A stretch of 64,000 nucleotides of DNA, taken from NCBI RefSeq assembly GCF_033807715.1, contig NC_084587.1, forward strand, positions 21,987,017-22,051,016. The letters are read 5' to 3'. Made by a program: the position numbers and the translations under genes. This document shows positions 43,570 through 55,152 of this stretch, in pieces; the first letter of the stretch is position 1, and every line of letters begins with the position of its first letter. The DNA comes from Cololabis saira. Its lineage: Eukaryota; Chordata; Actinopteri; Beloniformes; Belonidae. Under the pieces are notes generated by a model. That model worked only from the letters and a program-made list of their open reading frames with translations. It did not search any database and was not told the origin of the DNA.

Positions 43570-46500
43570 CTCACACTGACTTCAATGACATGCTAATAAG
43601 TCCCAGTGTTTTATCTTGTATTTGCGTTAAAATGTTAAAGAATCACCTTAATCATTTTTCAGTTAAATCATTATGCATCATCCTAATGTGTTACTGTTTT
43701 CACAATGATTAGCATGAAAAGGACATGCAATAATAATAAAAAAACTAATTAATAAACAATTACACTATTTTGGTGTTTTGCTGTATTCATAATTCATGTG
43801 CTGCATATAAATATGTAACACTTAAGGTAAAAGTAACTGTTTCCCATGTATTTTAAATCTCAAATCTGCATTTTGAAATCAGGAGGTCAAGGAAAGTTTA
43901 TGGTATAAGGCAAAACAACATTAAATATTAATAGTAAAGCTGCCATAACATCTTTAGTAGACAACTGCATCATAACACAAACTGTATATACTGCCACATG
44001 GTAATAGGTACAGTGTTACGGTAAGTCCAACTCAAATCATAAATCCCACACTCCACTCTGTAAATGCAATTGCAAAAGAAAATTGCATTAAGTAATATAA
44101 GATCTATGGGACTGTAGCCAACTTTCCCAGACCTGGTTGCAAGAGGAAATGTAACTCTGGGTTTATCAGGACGACTGTGTTGATAAAAGACATTCAAGCT
44201 GGTGTAAAAGCGTCATTCTCTGTTGGCACCATCCATCACCTTTTGAACGACGTAAAGCTTCTACTAGAAAAGGAACAACATAACAAGCTACATGTAGATT
44301 TGATTATACATACATTTATATGTATGTATGTACATATGTACGTATGTATGTATGTAAATAAAATAAAGTAAGAAGTCATAGAAGAAGTGAGCATGGGATT
44401 GATAAAAACATAAAAAGTTGAATTAAAGAAAGAAAAGGCCTCCACTTCTAATGTTTTAACAGGATTAATGGCGCCTGCTTTCCCTTCAACATTGATCTTC
44501 TTGTGTTTTCTTTTAGGTCAGAGGATAGACAAGAAGGAGCTGGATCAAAACAGTTTGAGACAAGAAAAGCGGGAACACAAAGTTGCATTAACCATTTCAT
44601 GGACAATGTTATATAATTAAATAGAAAAAACACTGGAAGTGACCCTGATCACACAGAATGCATATAAGTGGTGAGTGGTGTTTTAATTTTTCTAAAATGA
44701 TGCTCTCAATTCTTGGTCGAATGCCCGACCATGTGCTATTACAGAATTCAGCACAGCTTTTATTCATAAATATTAAATGCTTTCTGGCAGAACCCCCCCA
44801 CACCACCACCACACACACACACACACACACACGTATTTGTGTGTGCGGGTGAGAGTTTGTGTGAGTGTAAATATAAGTCTATATCTTGAATAAATAATGG
44901 CTCCACCTGTGTGACCTGCCAACTCTCAGCCTGTGCCAACCCAATACCGAGGGCAGAAACAGCTAAGAAGTAGACTCCTGATCCTGCTCTCTGGGAGCTT
45001 TCGTCATTCCCAGACAGCACATGTACAGGGCTCTGTGTGCTGCTTATTATTTGTAAGGCCAAATCTTAGATTAGCACATGTTTGTACCACTGGCTACTTC
45101 TCAAAATCATAAAACTATTACAGTCCAGATTAGATAGATCAGCGATTGGCCACATCCAGGCTTTCTTCTGCTGAGGCTAGTGGAGGATAAAATTGGTGAG
45201 ACACAAGGCTGGAGGTCATCAGATCCTGGTGATGGAGTGAGTTAATACCTTTCTGGTGGGTGATGAGTTGAAAGATGATGATAGTTTTTTTTCTCCCTTA
45301 TTTACACTGGTTAAAAAAAAGGAAAAAAAAATGTACAAATACAAGATAGAGCATTTTTGTAATTAAATCTAAAGCCATTTTTTTCAGTGTTTGGTCAGTA
45401 GACTCCACACAGATTGTGTGTATATAGCATATACTGTATACAATCTGGCCTGGAAATGCCCGATATCCCCAAGAAGAAGTTTTAAAAAAATGTCTGGAGT
45501 GCAAGCCATTTTTTAATGTTCGAACCTCTGCCAGTGTTAGACCACTCCAAAGAGGAAAATTCATATAAAATGAGATTAAATGGTAAGGTCCTGAAAGAGT
45601 ACTGTTGCTCGCTGTTTTTTTTTTTTTACAGTCAGGACAATTGATGGGAAAATTCAAATACTGAATATTAAAAAAAAAAAAGGTTAATCTGTACACGCAT
45701 GCACATTGTGTGGCTTATAGTCCATCAGTGTGCAAGGAGACATTATAAAGTAAACTCTTTGATGCTATCTCTTTGCTGTTTTCTCAAGTGAGCAACATTT
45801 GGCCCGGTGCAAGACCAGAGTGCTGAGGTGCACAGTGCACCTCCCTCTCTGCTATCATTCATTCCTTCACATTGCCAGCCTCGGCACTGAACCTTTGGCT
45901 CTCTCTGATAAAATATTTAAGATCTGCCATGATTAAAGTGCATCCTCCTCACCTTGGCTGCAAAATCCATTAACCGCAGGAGAATCAATTTCATTGATTT
46001 CAATGATAGAGGCTGGAAATGTGCATGTGGAGGGATGAGCACGGGGTCAAGATAGAGGGTATGAGGAGGTGAAAGACACTTTATGTTGGTGAGACGATGG
46101 AAGCTGGTGAGGAGGGAACAAACTTTTTACTCACAGCTCACACAGCCATGATCCCATATAAAAAATGCATGGGACATCAGTTAGGAACACAATTATTTGC
46201 ATGGCTCAGAGGATTGAAGCAATTCATGCAAGCCTCCTTGACACAGGCTCCCAGGATGCTCCAACAGTATAATACAGCTTAACACAGCAAAGCTTAACAA
46301 AAAAAGGAAGAAAGACAGTTGGGCAAGGAGAGGTCTGGAGCAAAAGGACATATACAAGCTTGAGCAAACTCAGAGAAAGGGCATATGTGAGTGCCTGCTG
46401 AATAATGTATGTCATAGGCATCTTTGCCATTGTTGCCATCATTCCATTAATGTAAAAGAGACAACTTTCGCACACACAGAGCAGAAGATAACTGTGACTG

Positions 46501-47810
46501 TGACCATCCTCTTGCATCCCGGTTCACAGGCAGAGCTCATCATTTTCATCAGAGCTAATCATTTTTCTTTTAATGTACTTGATAACATGCAGGAAAGTCT
46601 TTCAGTCCATGGTGGGTGAGAATAATTACATTGGCAGAGTCGATGTTTTCAACAATGCCAGTCCTGTGTACCGTGAACGCTATTAGATAAAAGTAGGTCT
46701 GGGTGTGCGGCCGAACTGCCATGCCCCTGTTCAGATTCAAGGAGCTGAAACTCTTTGAGATATGTTCTGTTCCAGAGCTGTCAAAGTCCATAATAAGAGT
46801 CAAGCCCATGTGGGCCTGCACCACTCCTTTTTAATTAGCCCAAAAGAAGCTGAGGGCAGATAAGGCTGAAATCTGTTTCACAGACACCTGACTCAGATAC
46901 AGTTTTAAGTCTTAGTCATTCCAATGCATGACTGCTTTTCGCTCACTGTACTGTGCCTTCTGTAGCAGCTAGTATCACATAAAAACTCAACATCTGTGAT
47001 GTTATATCGCTTTCTAAAACACTAATTGCAACTAATTCCAACAAATGTCATGGTATAATTCAGGTGCACTTTATAAATTATAAAATCTACCGGTACTTTA
47101 ATTTTTACAGCAGAGACTGCATCAGAGTACAGAGTTATTTAAATGCCCACATTTGCTGTTTAAAACAGTTTAATAATTATCATTGTGTGAACAGCAGGGA
47201 CCGATTCAGAGGAAGCTTATTATCTGAACACTTTTTTCAAATGAATGAACATCTTATATCCAATATGATATCTCCTTTCTGTAAATGCTGAAATAATTTA
47301 GGTGCATCTGTGCTTGTTTCTGTTTTTTCTACCACGTCCATCTCTACAAACCTGCACATGTTAATGCATTTTCATGAAATAAATAAAAAGAATAATCTAA
47401 GTAACAAAGAGAGAGAAGTGAAAAAAAATGTCTCCCTTCCAATCATCAAGATTACCTGCTAAACACATGATCGGTTCTTATAATGAAGGATGGCCAAAAG
47501 AGTTAACCAAACAATAAGCACCTACATCTAAAAGCTCAACTGCAACACACTGGATAACTTGTGAACTGCAGTGCAACAAAAACTGAAATCTAGTGTTTCC
47601 TAGAAGCAAAAAATAAAATCTAAAATCTAAATATCTAACCTTTATTAGAGGGGAAGGACATCTTACAACAGTGAACATAAAATAAAATTATATCAAGGAA
47701 GAGGAGGGCATGTAGGACACTGTCACAAATATATTTTGGATTGAACATTGACAGCAGAAAAGTCTTTGTTACTTTATGCAGTGACTTTAACTAGCAGGGG
47801 TGTAAATACA
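43570..47810. other. Unassigned DNA with two short microsatellites
   Basis: A TGTA repeat lies at about 44318-44356 and a CA repeat at 44810-44832. Frames at 45298-45696, 46224-46517 and 46570-46824 (all minus) are 80-130 codons long without recognised motifs. Non-repetitive character is the only notable trait, and conserved non-coding elements would be undetectable by eye. Confidence 0.45.
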
Positions 47811-47815
47811 GTAGA

Positions 47816-48045
47816 GTAAATGGTCTGCATTTATATAGCACCTTTTAAACCTTGTCTAGGCTGTACAAAGTGATTTACGATGTATTTTCCACACACCCAC
47901 ACATTCACACAAATACCACAGCATTTGTGTTATGCAGCATAAACACATACTGTAGCAGCATTTTGTTTCAACAGCCATACCCCAGTGAACACATCAGGGG
48001 TTCAATCTGGGGTTCGGTGTCCTGTTCAAGGACACTAAGTAGGTA
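47816..48045 (-). mobile_element. SINE with L2-like tail (antisense)
   Basis: It begins GTAAATGGTCTGCATTTATA and TAGCACC, then GCTGTACAAAGTGATTTACG, CACACATTCACACAA, and near the far end TTCGGTGTCCTGTTCAAGGACA. This is the antisense layout of a very common fish SINE whose sense copy tail reads GCTATATAAATGCAGTCC. Confidence 0.75.
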
Positions 48046-48049
48046 GTAG

Positions 48050-48965
48050 AAAAACATTTTATACACAATATTATTTTTTCTTGCAGAACTATAGAAACTT
48101 ACAGTGTTAGTGAATTTCTTTAACTGCCTGTAAATTAAGCCCATACATTTATACTTTTGGATCCTGTTTTCTAATAATTCTTCCCTCAGCCGTCACCACT
48201 TTCTATTGGACTTGCAATCTGCATCCAACTAATCCCTGAAAAACTAAATCTTTTTTTTCTTTCCAAACCTTTTCGCTCAGAAAATTGAGTGACATCCATG
48301 GTAATTTGTGTGTGTATTGATGATAATTTGATCTAGTTCGTCTGTTGAAGACTGATCTAACCCTAACTCTTAAAAGACACACTTCTGATTTAGACTGTTC
48401 TCAGAATTTCCCCAAAACAGATTTGAAAAAAAGAAAAATCTAAAAAAAAAAAAAAATCTGAAAAAACTAAATTGAGCCTTCCAGAAGATACCAAGTACTG
48501 ACTTAAGAAGGTATAATTCATTAAACTCAGGTCAGGAACTCAACTGGCACATGTGAGCTGTGGCACAATATATCAATAGATGAAGGCTATCAAAATCAAT
48601 TAGCATCTGCAAGGACATGAGAACCTGCAGTCAAGTACAGAGTGTCAATTAGGCTGCCTCCTCTCCTCATTAGTAATATAATTACTTAAACGACTTTTGT
48701 GTTGCACAAGCTTTTTTTTATTATGTTTTTCATTAATTAGACTACAAGTAAATATGCAGATATATACATCTGTCAAAGCTTCCTCTATCTTATGAGTACA
48801 GCCATTGTATTTATTCAACTTCAAATCAACTTAAACCAGATTAAAGTAGCACCAGGTGAAATAAACAGACGTATAAATTAATTTAAAAAATCCCCACTGG
48901 AACCAATACCTTTTTTCAACTCAAGTCATTCTACATGTAGCCCCTGTTTACTCCTAAATTACAGT
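48050..48965. other. Unassigned AT-rich DNA
   Basis: A-runs near 48435-48460. Nothing else recognised. Confidence 0.5.
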
Positions 48966-49230
48966 GTACTGTCCAGGGCCGTTTTTTGCTATGGGCAATA
49001 TGGGCGACTGCCCAGGGCGCAATCCACGTGGGGGGGCACGAGCGCTCTCAAAAAAAAAAAAAGAAATTGCTGCCGAGTGGGCGCAGAGCCTCCACCACCT
49101 TCTCACAATTTTCTCTCTTCTCCCTTCTCTCTCTTCTCCCTTTTCTCCTATTGGGCTTGGTCACCAAGGGGCATTCTAGGACGTGGCGGCCGTGTTGGCA
49201 GCATCGTGAGTATAAACAAACACTGTAGTA

Positions 49231-49454
49231 CAGTGTTTCTCAATCCTGGTCCTCGTGGGCCCCTGTCCTGCATCTTTTAGATGTTTCCATGCACCAACAC
49301 ACCTGATTCTAATTAAAGGTCCTCATTAGCTTGTCATCAAGGTCTGCACAACTCTGTTGATGACACAGGTACTTGTGTCACGGTGTGTTGAAGCAGAGTA
49401 GCATCTAAAACATGCAGGACAGGGGCCCACGAGGACCAGGATTGAGAAACACTG
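49231..49454. mobile_element. hAT-type MITE, 224 bp, TSD CTGTAGTA
   Basis: CAGTGTTTCTCAATCCTGGT and ACCAGGATTGAGAAACACTG are exact inverted ends. CTGTAGTA is duplicated at 49223-49230 and 49455-49462. Arms continue inward with TTAGATGTTT / CATCTAAAAC. Confidence 0.95.
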
Positions 49455-49602
49455 CTGTAGTAGCAGCGTAATAGCACCAAGTGAACAGACGGAACACAAA
49501 AAAAAGATGTTAAAATGCCGGAAAGGAACTGGAATTTACCGGGATACCTTAAACAAGGAAGCCAGCGGTTTGGATCCATATGAAATCCCTACTAGTAAGG
49601 AC

Positions 49603-50052
49603 TAAAGCTTGAGTTATGGTTCTGCGTCAAAACGACGCCCTGCCTACAGCGTGTGGTACGCGTCAACGCAGACCACACGCCGTCACTGACGCTGTCACTG
49701 ACGCCATCACTGACGCCGTCACTGACGCCGTCACTGACGTGCACCTCCCGAAAATTGTAACTACGCGTCGAGGCGACGCAGACCACACGCAGACGGAGAG
49801 GGCTGTGATTGGTTCGCTTGGTAGAATTTTTTTTTTTGGTTTTTTGCACAATAGTTGTCCTTATCTCTTTGATTCAATGTGACCGGAAAAAGTCGGAAAA
49901 CCATTCAGGAAAAGATCGCGAATTAGCGGTCACGGGGGGTACTGCACCGCGGCGAAATGGAGTGACGGAGAAGTCCGAAGGGTTCACGACGGCGTCACGG
50001 TGACGGCGTGTGCTCTGCGTTGGTGTAACGCAAAACCTTAATTCAGGCTTTA
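49603..50052. mobile_element. MITE-like element related to the TTATGGTTC family
   Basis: Ends TAAAGCTTGAGTTATGGTTC and ACCTTAATTCAGGCTTTA are inverted with mismatches, and GCGT/ACGC follows inside each. It is longer than the two small relatives (41781, 52309) and holds a 12-bp tandem array and CpG-rich sequence. Confidence 0.75.
49680..49740. repeat. 12-bp tandem array, about five units
   Basis: CACTGACGCCGT repeats with few changes between 49680 and 49740. The TASV protein repeats on the minus strand come from it. Confidence 0.9.
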
Positions 50053-50823
50053 CTGCTGCAGTTCTGCACAACCGGCGTCTTCAGCTACCTTGTTTGCGAG
50101 TGTTTGGCAGCTGCTTTGGTAAATGTTTGACTCGCCATGTGTTTCAATGAATTATTAGCCTATAATAGTACAACATACAGTACATATTTTGTATTACTCT
50201 TACTTTGTTCTTTTCTTTTTTTGACCGCTATATTATGCGGAAGAGGCTCCGAGGCGTGAGCAATATTTTTTTTGTTTTTTCTCGTGGGATTATTTTTTTC
50301 CTCCGCAGCTACAAATAGAGTTAACATTTTTTCCTCAACAAACTAGTTTTATCTGATGATTGGGGTTAATCGCACCGCAGAGAGCTGGCCAGCAACTGCG
50401 TTTAGCTGGAGAAGTGGGAATAAAACCCGTGTGAATGATCCGACCCTGGTTTGTGTTAGTGTTTGTTTGTGGTAAACTGTGGAAGGTTATGTTTGGTCGT
50501 CTTACAGCCGCGATCCAAGCGAGCCGACGACTCTTTTACTCTGTTATCTCAGATACTTGGTCTCCGTGATTCTGCCTCCAAGCAGGAAAACGGTGAAAAG
50601 TTAAACCATTAGCGATCTTTTCCCCACGTCTGTTGTGTGGAGCTGCTGCAGCCACAACACAGCAACGGGTTGCCATGGTTACAGAATAACGGAAAGTAAC
50701 GATTACAAGTAAGACACAACGAAGAGGGAGCACGTCTGTACACAGTGCGCAGTGGTCCGAAGAGCAGCTAATGTAGCATCCAACAGGGCGGCTCCGCCAG
50801 GTTATGACGTCAAGACGACCAAG

Positions 50824-51128
50824 CCCTATTGGATGCGCCGAGATGTCGTCACAGCGCGGCACGGTGAAATTAAAAAATGTTCAATTCGGGCAGGCAGGCA
50901 CAGCGCAACGTCGCCGAGCTCGGCGGCAGAGCGGTCCGCTCTTGCGCCGCGGCAACACATACACAATGAATGGGAAAGCCGGCGGCGGTCGCCGCTTTGC
51001 GCCCTCTATGTTAAAGGGGCATAGAGAGCGCAAAGCGCAGCATTTGTGCCGCACCTGCTTGCCCGAATTGAACATTTTTTACTTCCACTGTGCTGCGCTG
51101 TGACGACATCTCGGCGTGTCCAATAGGA
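50824..51128. mobile_element. Palindromic GC-rich element, 305 bp
   Basis: Left CGCCGAGATGTCGTCACAGC, AAAAAATGTTCAATTCGGGC and right complements of the same pair over 75 bp or more, bounded by CCTATTGG / CCAATAGG. The centre holds ATAGAGAGCGCAAAGCG facing CGCTTTGCGCCCTCTAT. No target duplication was settled. Confidence 0.8.
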
Positions 51129-51159
51129 GAGAAGGTGGTGGAGGGTGAAAAAAACTTGG

Positions 51160-51260
51160 GGGTTGTAGATCAGAGACGATCATTGGTCTGACCCTTCCAG
51201 TGACAGTAGCGGAAGCAGAAAGGAATTTTTCAAAGCTGAAGCTTATTAAAACATAGGCTA
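51160..51260 (+). pseudogene. hAT transposase C-terminal exon (dimerisation domain)
   Basis: The plus strand reads LPVTVAEAERNFSKLKLI then KT and, after a two-base slip, YLRSTM. This LPVTVAxAERxFSKLKLIK block is the end of TTF-type/ZMYM-type hAT transposases. It sits close to the right end of the 2.35-kb element, where the transposase gene normally finishes. The upstream part of the gene has been lost or replaced by the nested elements. Confidence 0.88.
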
Positions 51261-51331
51261 CTTGAGGTCCACTATGGGGGGGGGGGCGTTTGATGGACAG
51301 AAAAATAGCCAGGACCGCCTCTGGTACTGTC

Positions 51332-51624
51332 ATACTAAAAACTTGTAATTGAATGCATTTCTAATCATTTGGGTCACAGGACAGTATATTTAGAAGTAAC
51401 TCTTAATACTCAAATGTGAAAACTAGAAACTTAACTAACACCAGACACCAGGTAAAGTATGGACAAAACCTTCCTTTTAATAAAGAAAACAAAGTGCAAT
51501 TGTTTTTTTCTTTCAGGTTTCAAAAGAAATGTAAATCGACCACACAACACATCAGCCACAAGTCACTTCTCACAGTGTATCATACTGTACATTAATTCAG
51601 TGCTTAATAACTAGTCCTAAAGCC
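51332..51624. other. Unassigned AT-rich DNA
   Basis: Nothing recognised. Confidence 0.5.
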
Positions 51625-52047
51625 GGTGTTGTGCCAAAAAGTGATTCCTGCCAGAATCTGATTTCTTCTGATTTCTGGCCGCGGGAGCGCGCACAACAGC
51701 CCGTTGAGCAGCGCTAAAACGTCAGATTTTCAGATTATGAAGCTCAAGAATGAGATCAAATCATATTTAGGCAGAAACAACTGCCAACTGTATTTGGCCT
51801 TCAATCAATTTTTGGCAGGTGAAAATGCCTATTTTGTGTTGTAATGGTCCTTTAAAAGAGTTAAAAGCAATCCTGTGAGCTCTAGTATTTATATTATGAA
51901 GCTAAAGAATGAGATCAAGTCATATTTAGGTAGAAACAACCTTTCATTAACTGTATTTGTCTTTCAATCAATTTTTGGCAGGTAAAAAGACCCATTTTCA
52001 GGGGAGAAATCAGATTCTGGCAGGCAATCACTTTTTGGCACAACACC
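51625..52047. mobile_element. Inverted-repeat element ending GGTGTTGTGCC, 423 bp
   Basis: GGTGTTGTGCCAAAAAGTGA and TCACTTTTTGGCACAACACC are exact inverted ends, and CTGCCAGAATCTGATTTCT pairs further in. Interior blocks at 51734-51833 and 51893-51990 are direct repeats with a period of about 159 bp. The target duplication is unclear and no transposase is present. Confidence 0.85.
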
Positions 52048-52308
52048 TGCATCTAAATACACCCCACGTGACCGGCCTGAGCACTGCTTATGTGACCAAA
52101 ACCCTCCACGTCCGAAAAAAATAAAACAAAGCAAGGTACCTTGTGAAAACTTGTTAACCCCACCAGTCTCGTCCGGTCCGGTTCTGTATCGTCCTGTTCT
52201 CCTCCAACAAAGCAGCTCGGAGCACCAGGTTGCAGCTCGACTCCACAGCGTTACAGGTGTTTGTCCCGCTGCAGGACGTCTCGTCTCCTTCCCCAGCGTT
52301 GCCATGGG
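52048..52308 (-). other. GC-richer stretch with an open minus-strand frame
   Basis: A minus-strand ATG at 52305 opens a frame beginning MATLGKETRRPAAGQTP and passing a CAAG|GTACC donor-like site at about 52137. No recognised homology. It could be a first exon or chance. Confidence 0.2.
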
Positions 52309-52427
52309 TAAAGGCTGATTTATGGTTCGGCGTTATACCAACGCAGAGCCTACTGCGTAGGTTACGCGTACCCTACGGCGTAAGCTGCTCTGCGTTGGTG
52401 TAACGCGGAACCATAAATCAGCCTTTA
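52309..52427. mobile_element. Short MITE, 119 bp, CCTACGGCGTA family
   Basis: TAAAGGCTGATTTATGGTTC and GAACCATAAATCAGCCTTTA are exact inverted ends. CCAACGCAGAGC and GCTCTGCGTTGG continue the stem. It is less diverged than the copy at 41781. The target duplication may be TA, which cannot be separated from the ends. Confidence 0.9.
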
Positions 52428-52429
52428 CT

Positions 52430-53160
52430 CTGAGTGACGCAGGCAGTCCGAGCGCTACCTGGGGCCCCTCTGGGGCGCCTCCCGCAGCCTGCAGGTTATT
52501 TCTTTTTCCTAAAGCACAGTCCTGCAAACTCGACCATTACTTTAACCTAACACGGCGTGAAGTCTTAAAAATACAGAATCTTCTCTTACTCGACTCTTTC
52601 CCAGGCATCTCAAAACTAAATTTTTTTCTCAACTCTAGCTTCTCACGTCTTCACCTAGAACTCCCGTTACCTTTACTGACCGTCGGACAGGGAAAAATCA
52701 CATACCATATTGTAAATAAAATACATATTATCCCTTTTAACTTTCGTAAATATGTTTTTAAACTTTTAGATAAACTATTTATTTAATTAAATGAACGAGA
52801 ACGTAAAATATATATTTTTTTATAACCTTATCTTTACTTAATGTAGCTTTTATACCATGAATTTATTTATAAATCAATGGTTTTCTTTTTTATTAAATGT
52901 CAGACCAGTTTAAGGGAAAAAAAATCTTAACATATAATCATTATGAAAAATGGCAGAATCATGATCCACATTTAAAAGAAAAAAAAACATTATTTTTTTT
53001 CTCCTCTTCTGGGTTGTTTGAGGCTGTTCGAGACAAGGACTTAACTGAAAAAAAACAAACATTTTTCATCAAACAATTTTTGACTGCCTTGTTAGAATTT
53101 GATTACAGATCAGCTTTGGATGAAGGAGTGCCATTATGGGCCCTTTTAATTTAAATTTGC
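52430..53160. other. Unassigned DNA
   Basis: The first 130 bp are GC-richer, the rest very AT-rich. The plus-strand frame at 52897-53154 (85 codons, lysine-rich) has no recognised domain. Confidence 0.4.
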
Positions 53161-53164
53161 AACA

Positions 53165-53966
53165 TAAATCGAGGATGTTTGCATGTCATACCATTTGAGT
53201 AAATGTTCTACTTGAATGAAGCCTTTAATAGTCTACTTGCTGGCAAGATGCATTATCATCCTGAAAAAACCTGCTAATCCTACTCTTGATAAATGAGATG
53301 AGGAAAGTGACCAAATTTGTAAGTGCACAGCTGTTCATCCACTGTAGAGTTAATTACAGCCTCATCCTTTGGCAACGTCATCAATGACTGTGGAAGTTTG
53401 CTCGTTCTCTCCAACAAGTCCTTGCTATGACTCACTGGATACGTACCAGTTTCCACTCTTGTCTACTTGCTTATTTGTGATTCAACATGACTTTCATTGG
53501 ATCATGCACAGTCCATAGATCTAGTTCTCTTTGGTCCAGTTTAATCACATTTTCTTCTGTTAAGATGTTACTTATGGTTTGTGTTTGGCTTTTCTTTGAA
53601 TATTTTAATTCCCACTGTAGATTTTTGTTAGATTTAGTCACAAGCATTGGGTCAATATACTGCACATTTGTTTTTATTTCATTTCTATTTTATTTTCAAA
53701 GCATACCACTTTGATTCTCCTGTCCTGATGCTTTGGTGTCTTCTTTGGTCCACCACATCCTTCACATTTGGTTTGTGTTTGCAGTAAATTATAAACACAG
53801 CTAACTGGGAACAACCAGCATCCTCTGCCATAGTGTATTGATTTGCCTTCTTGAAGCATTTCAATAATCCCTTCCATTGTTCCAGATGATCAGCGTTCTT
53901 GTTGGGGCCATGTTTTCCATCATTTAGCCAGGTGCAACACCTCCTTAAATTCTGCATGGACTCCAA
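53165..53966 (-). pseudogene. Tc1/mariner transposase remnant
   Basis: On the minus strand AEDAGCSQLAV (about 53810) matches the helix-turn-helix AxxAGCSxSAV of Tc1-like transposases. CEGCGGPKKTPKHQDRR follows in another frame where RKRxTSxRDDR is expected. Further along, LWTVHDPMKVM corresponds to the NWTxxxWxKVxFSDESK block, and FFQDDNAS (about 53255) to the FQQDNxPxH motif of the catalytic core. Frameshifts and stops break each block. No inverted ends were found. Confidence 0.75.
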
Positions 53967-53969
53967 TTT

Positions 53970-54942
53970 CCATATTTCTTTTAGTAATGAAAATGTGTTT
54001 TACAAAGCTATGATATCACGCTGTTCAGGTCAATAGTTTTGTCTTAATTTTTTTTGTTTGTTGTTTTTGTTTTACAACAAAATAAAATCATTGACTGAAC
54101 ATCCTCCAGGAGCAGTGATCCCATAATACTTTTTGCCATGGGGTTGTAAAATTGTAAATCTCAACATAAAGAAAGTTGATGACATGTTAATATTTATGCA
54201 GTCATTCAAAGCATTAAATTATCATTGTAACTATGCCTCAGGTTGAGAGCACATGGAAGACTTCCGTCTCTCTTTTTTATTTTTGTACTGATAATACTTT
54301 TCTTTGTTTCTCTGATGAGTGTATAATGACCATCAAGAAGCGAAGCGACCCATCATTTCTCTTTGTTTCACCTTAAACAGAATGGTTTTGTTTTTCACTG
54401 GGAATCTGGAACTTCTCTCAAACTGTACCTGAAATAATGATGTTTTTTAAGATGCACCAGTTGCTATCATTGTGTTACCAAAATACGAAGCCATGTCCCA
54501 GCATTTAGAAAGTACAAGTTATCTGTAATTACTAATGAAATAAAATGAGCAACCAAAAAAAGAAGGAAAGAGAAAATCTTTGAGTTATGTGAGATTTCTG
54601 CTTTTTCAGAGTTGAACCTAAGAGTGGGTTCTTTCCACACTGGTGGACACCATTTCAACAGTGTGTCAGCCAGCTTCCTCACACCTGTGAAAGCACTGTA
54701 TTCACTCACAGTCCAACCTTGCTAAAAACAAACAAATAAAAAAAAACATGTTAAGCAACTAGCTGTGCCTGATGTCAGATTTGTACCATCCTATCTGACA
54801 TTGGATTTTACAAGAAGGAAGGAAAATTGAACAAAAGTCCATGCAGTGTTGATTGAGTACAGCAAAAGGATCTGAACACTCACCAGATGAAATTTTGTGC
54901 TTGTAGTGTACACGCTCTATAGCTATTCATGGTTACACTGCA
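53970..54942. other. Unassigned AT-rich DNA
   Basis: Nothing recognised. Confidence 0.5.
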
Positions 54943-54944
54943 AA

Positions 54945-55150
54945 AACAGCCCCTCTAGAAAAAAGGCCTCATAGTCTATAAATCCAGTCAAAATTGATTT
55001 ATTTAAGGCAAAAAATACCTTTGTCAATGATGTAAGAAAGACTTCCATGACTGGAATTTCTTAAAACCAGCAAAATAGTCTAAATAGTCTTCAATTTTCT
55101 TGAAACAAAGCTTTTTTTCTTAACTTTCTTAGAAATGAGTTTTTGCAGCG
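54945..55150. mobile_element. Small element with CACTGCAAAAAC ends
   Basis: CACTGCAAAAAC at the left and GTTTTTGCAGCG at the right are inverted with one mismatch. TA precedes and follows. Interior TTTCTTAAAACCAGCAAAA and AATTTTCTTGAAACAAAGC are typical of this dispersed fish repeat. Its start matches the element at 41109. Confidence 0.7.
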
Positions 55151-55152
55151 TA

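Larger units (their letters stand above)
48974..51323 (+). mobile_element. hAT element, 2.35 kb, TSD GTACTGTC
   Basis: CAGGGCCG at the left and CGCCTCTG at the right are the ends. GTACTGTC flanks both sides (48966-48973, 51324-51331), an exact 8-bp duplication. The right part carries the last exon of a hAT transposase in the plus orientation. Three other mobile elements lie within: a hAT MITE (49231-49454), a TTATGGTTC-type element (49603-50052) and a palindromic element (50824-51128). It is a decayed element used repeatedly as a target. Confidence 0.9.
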
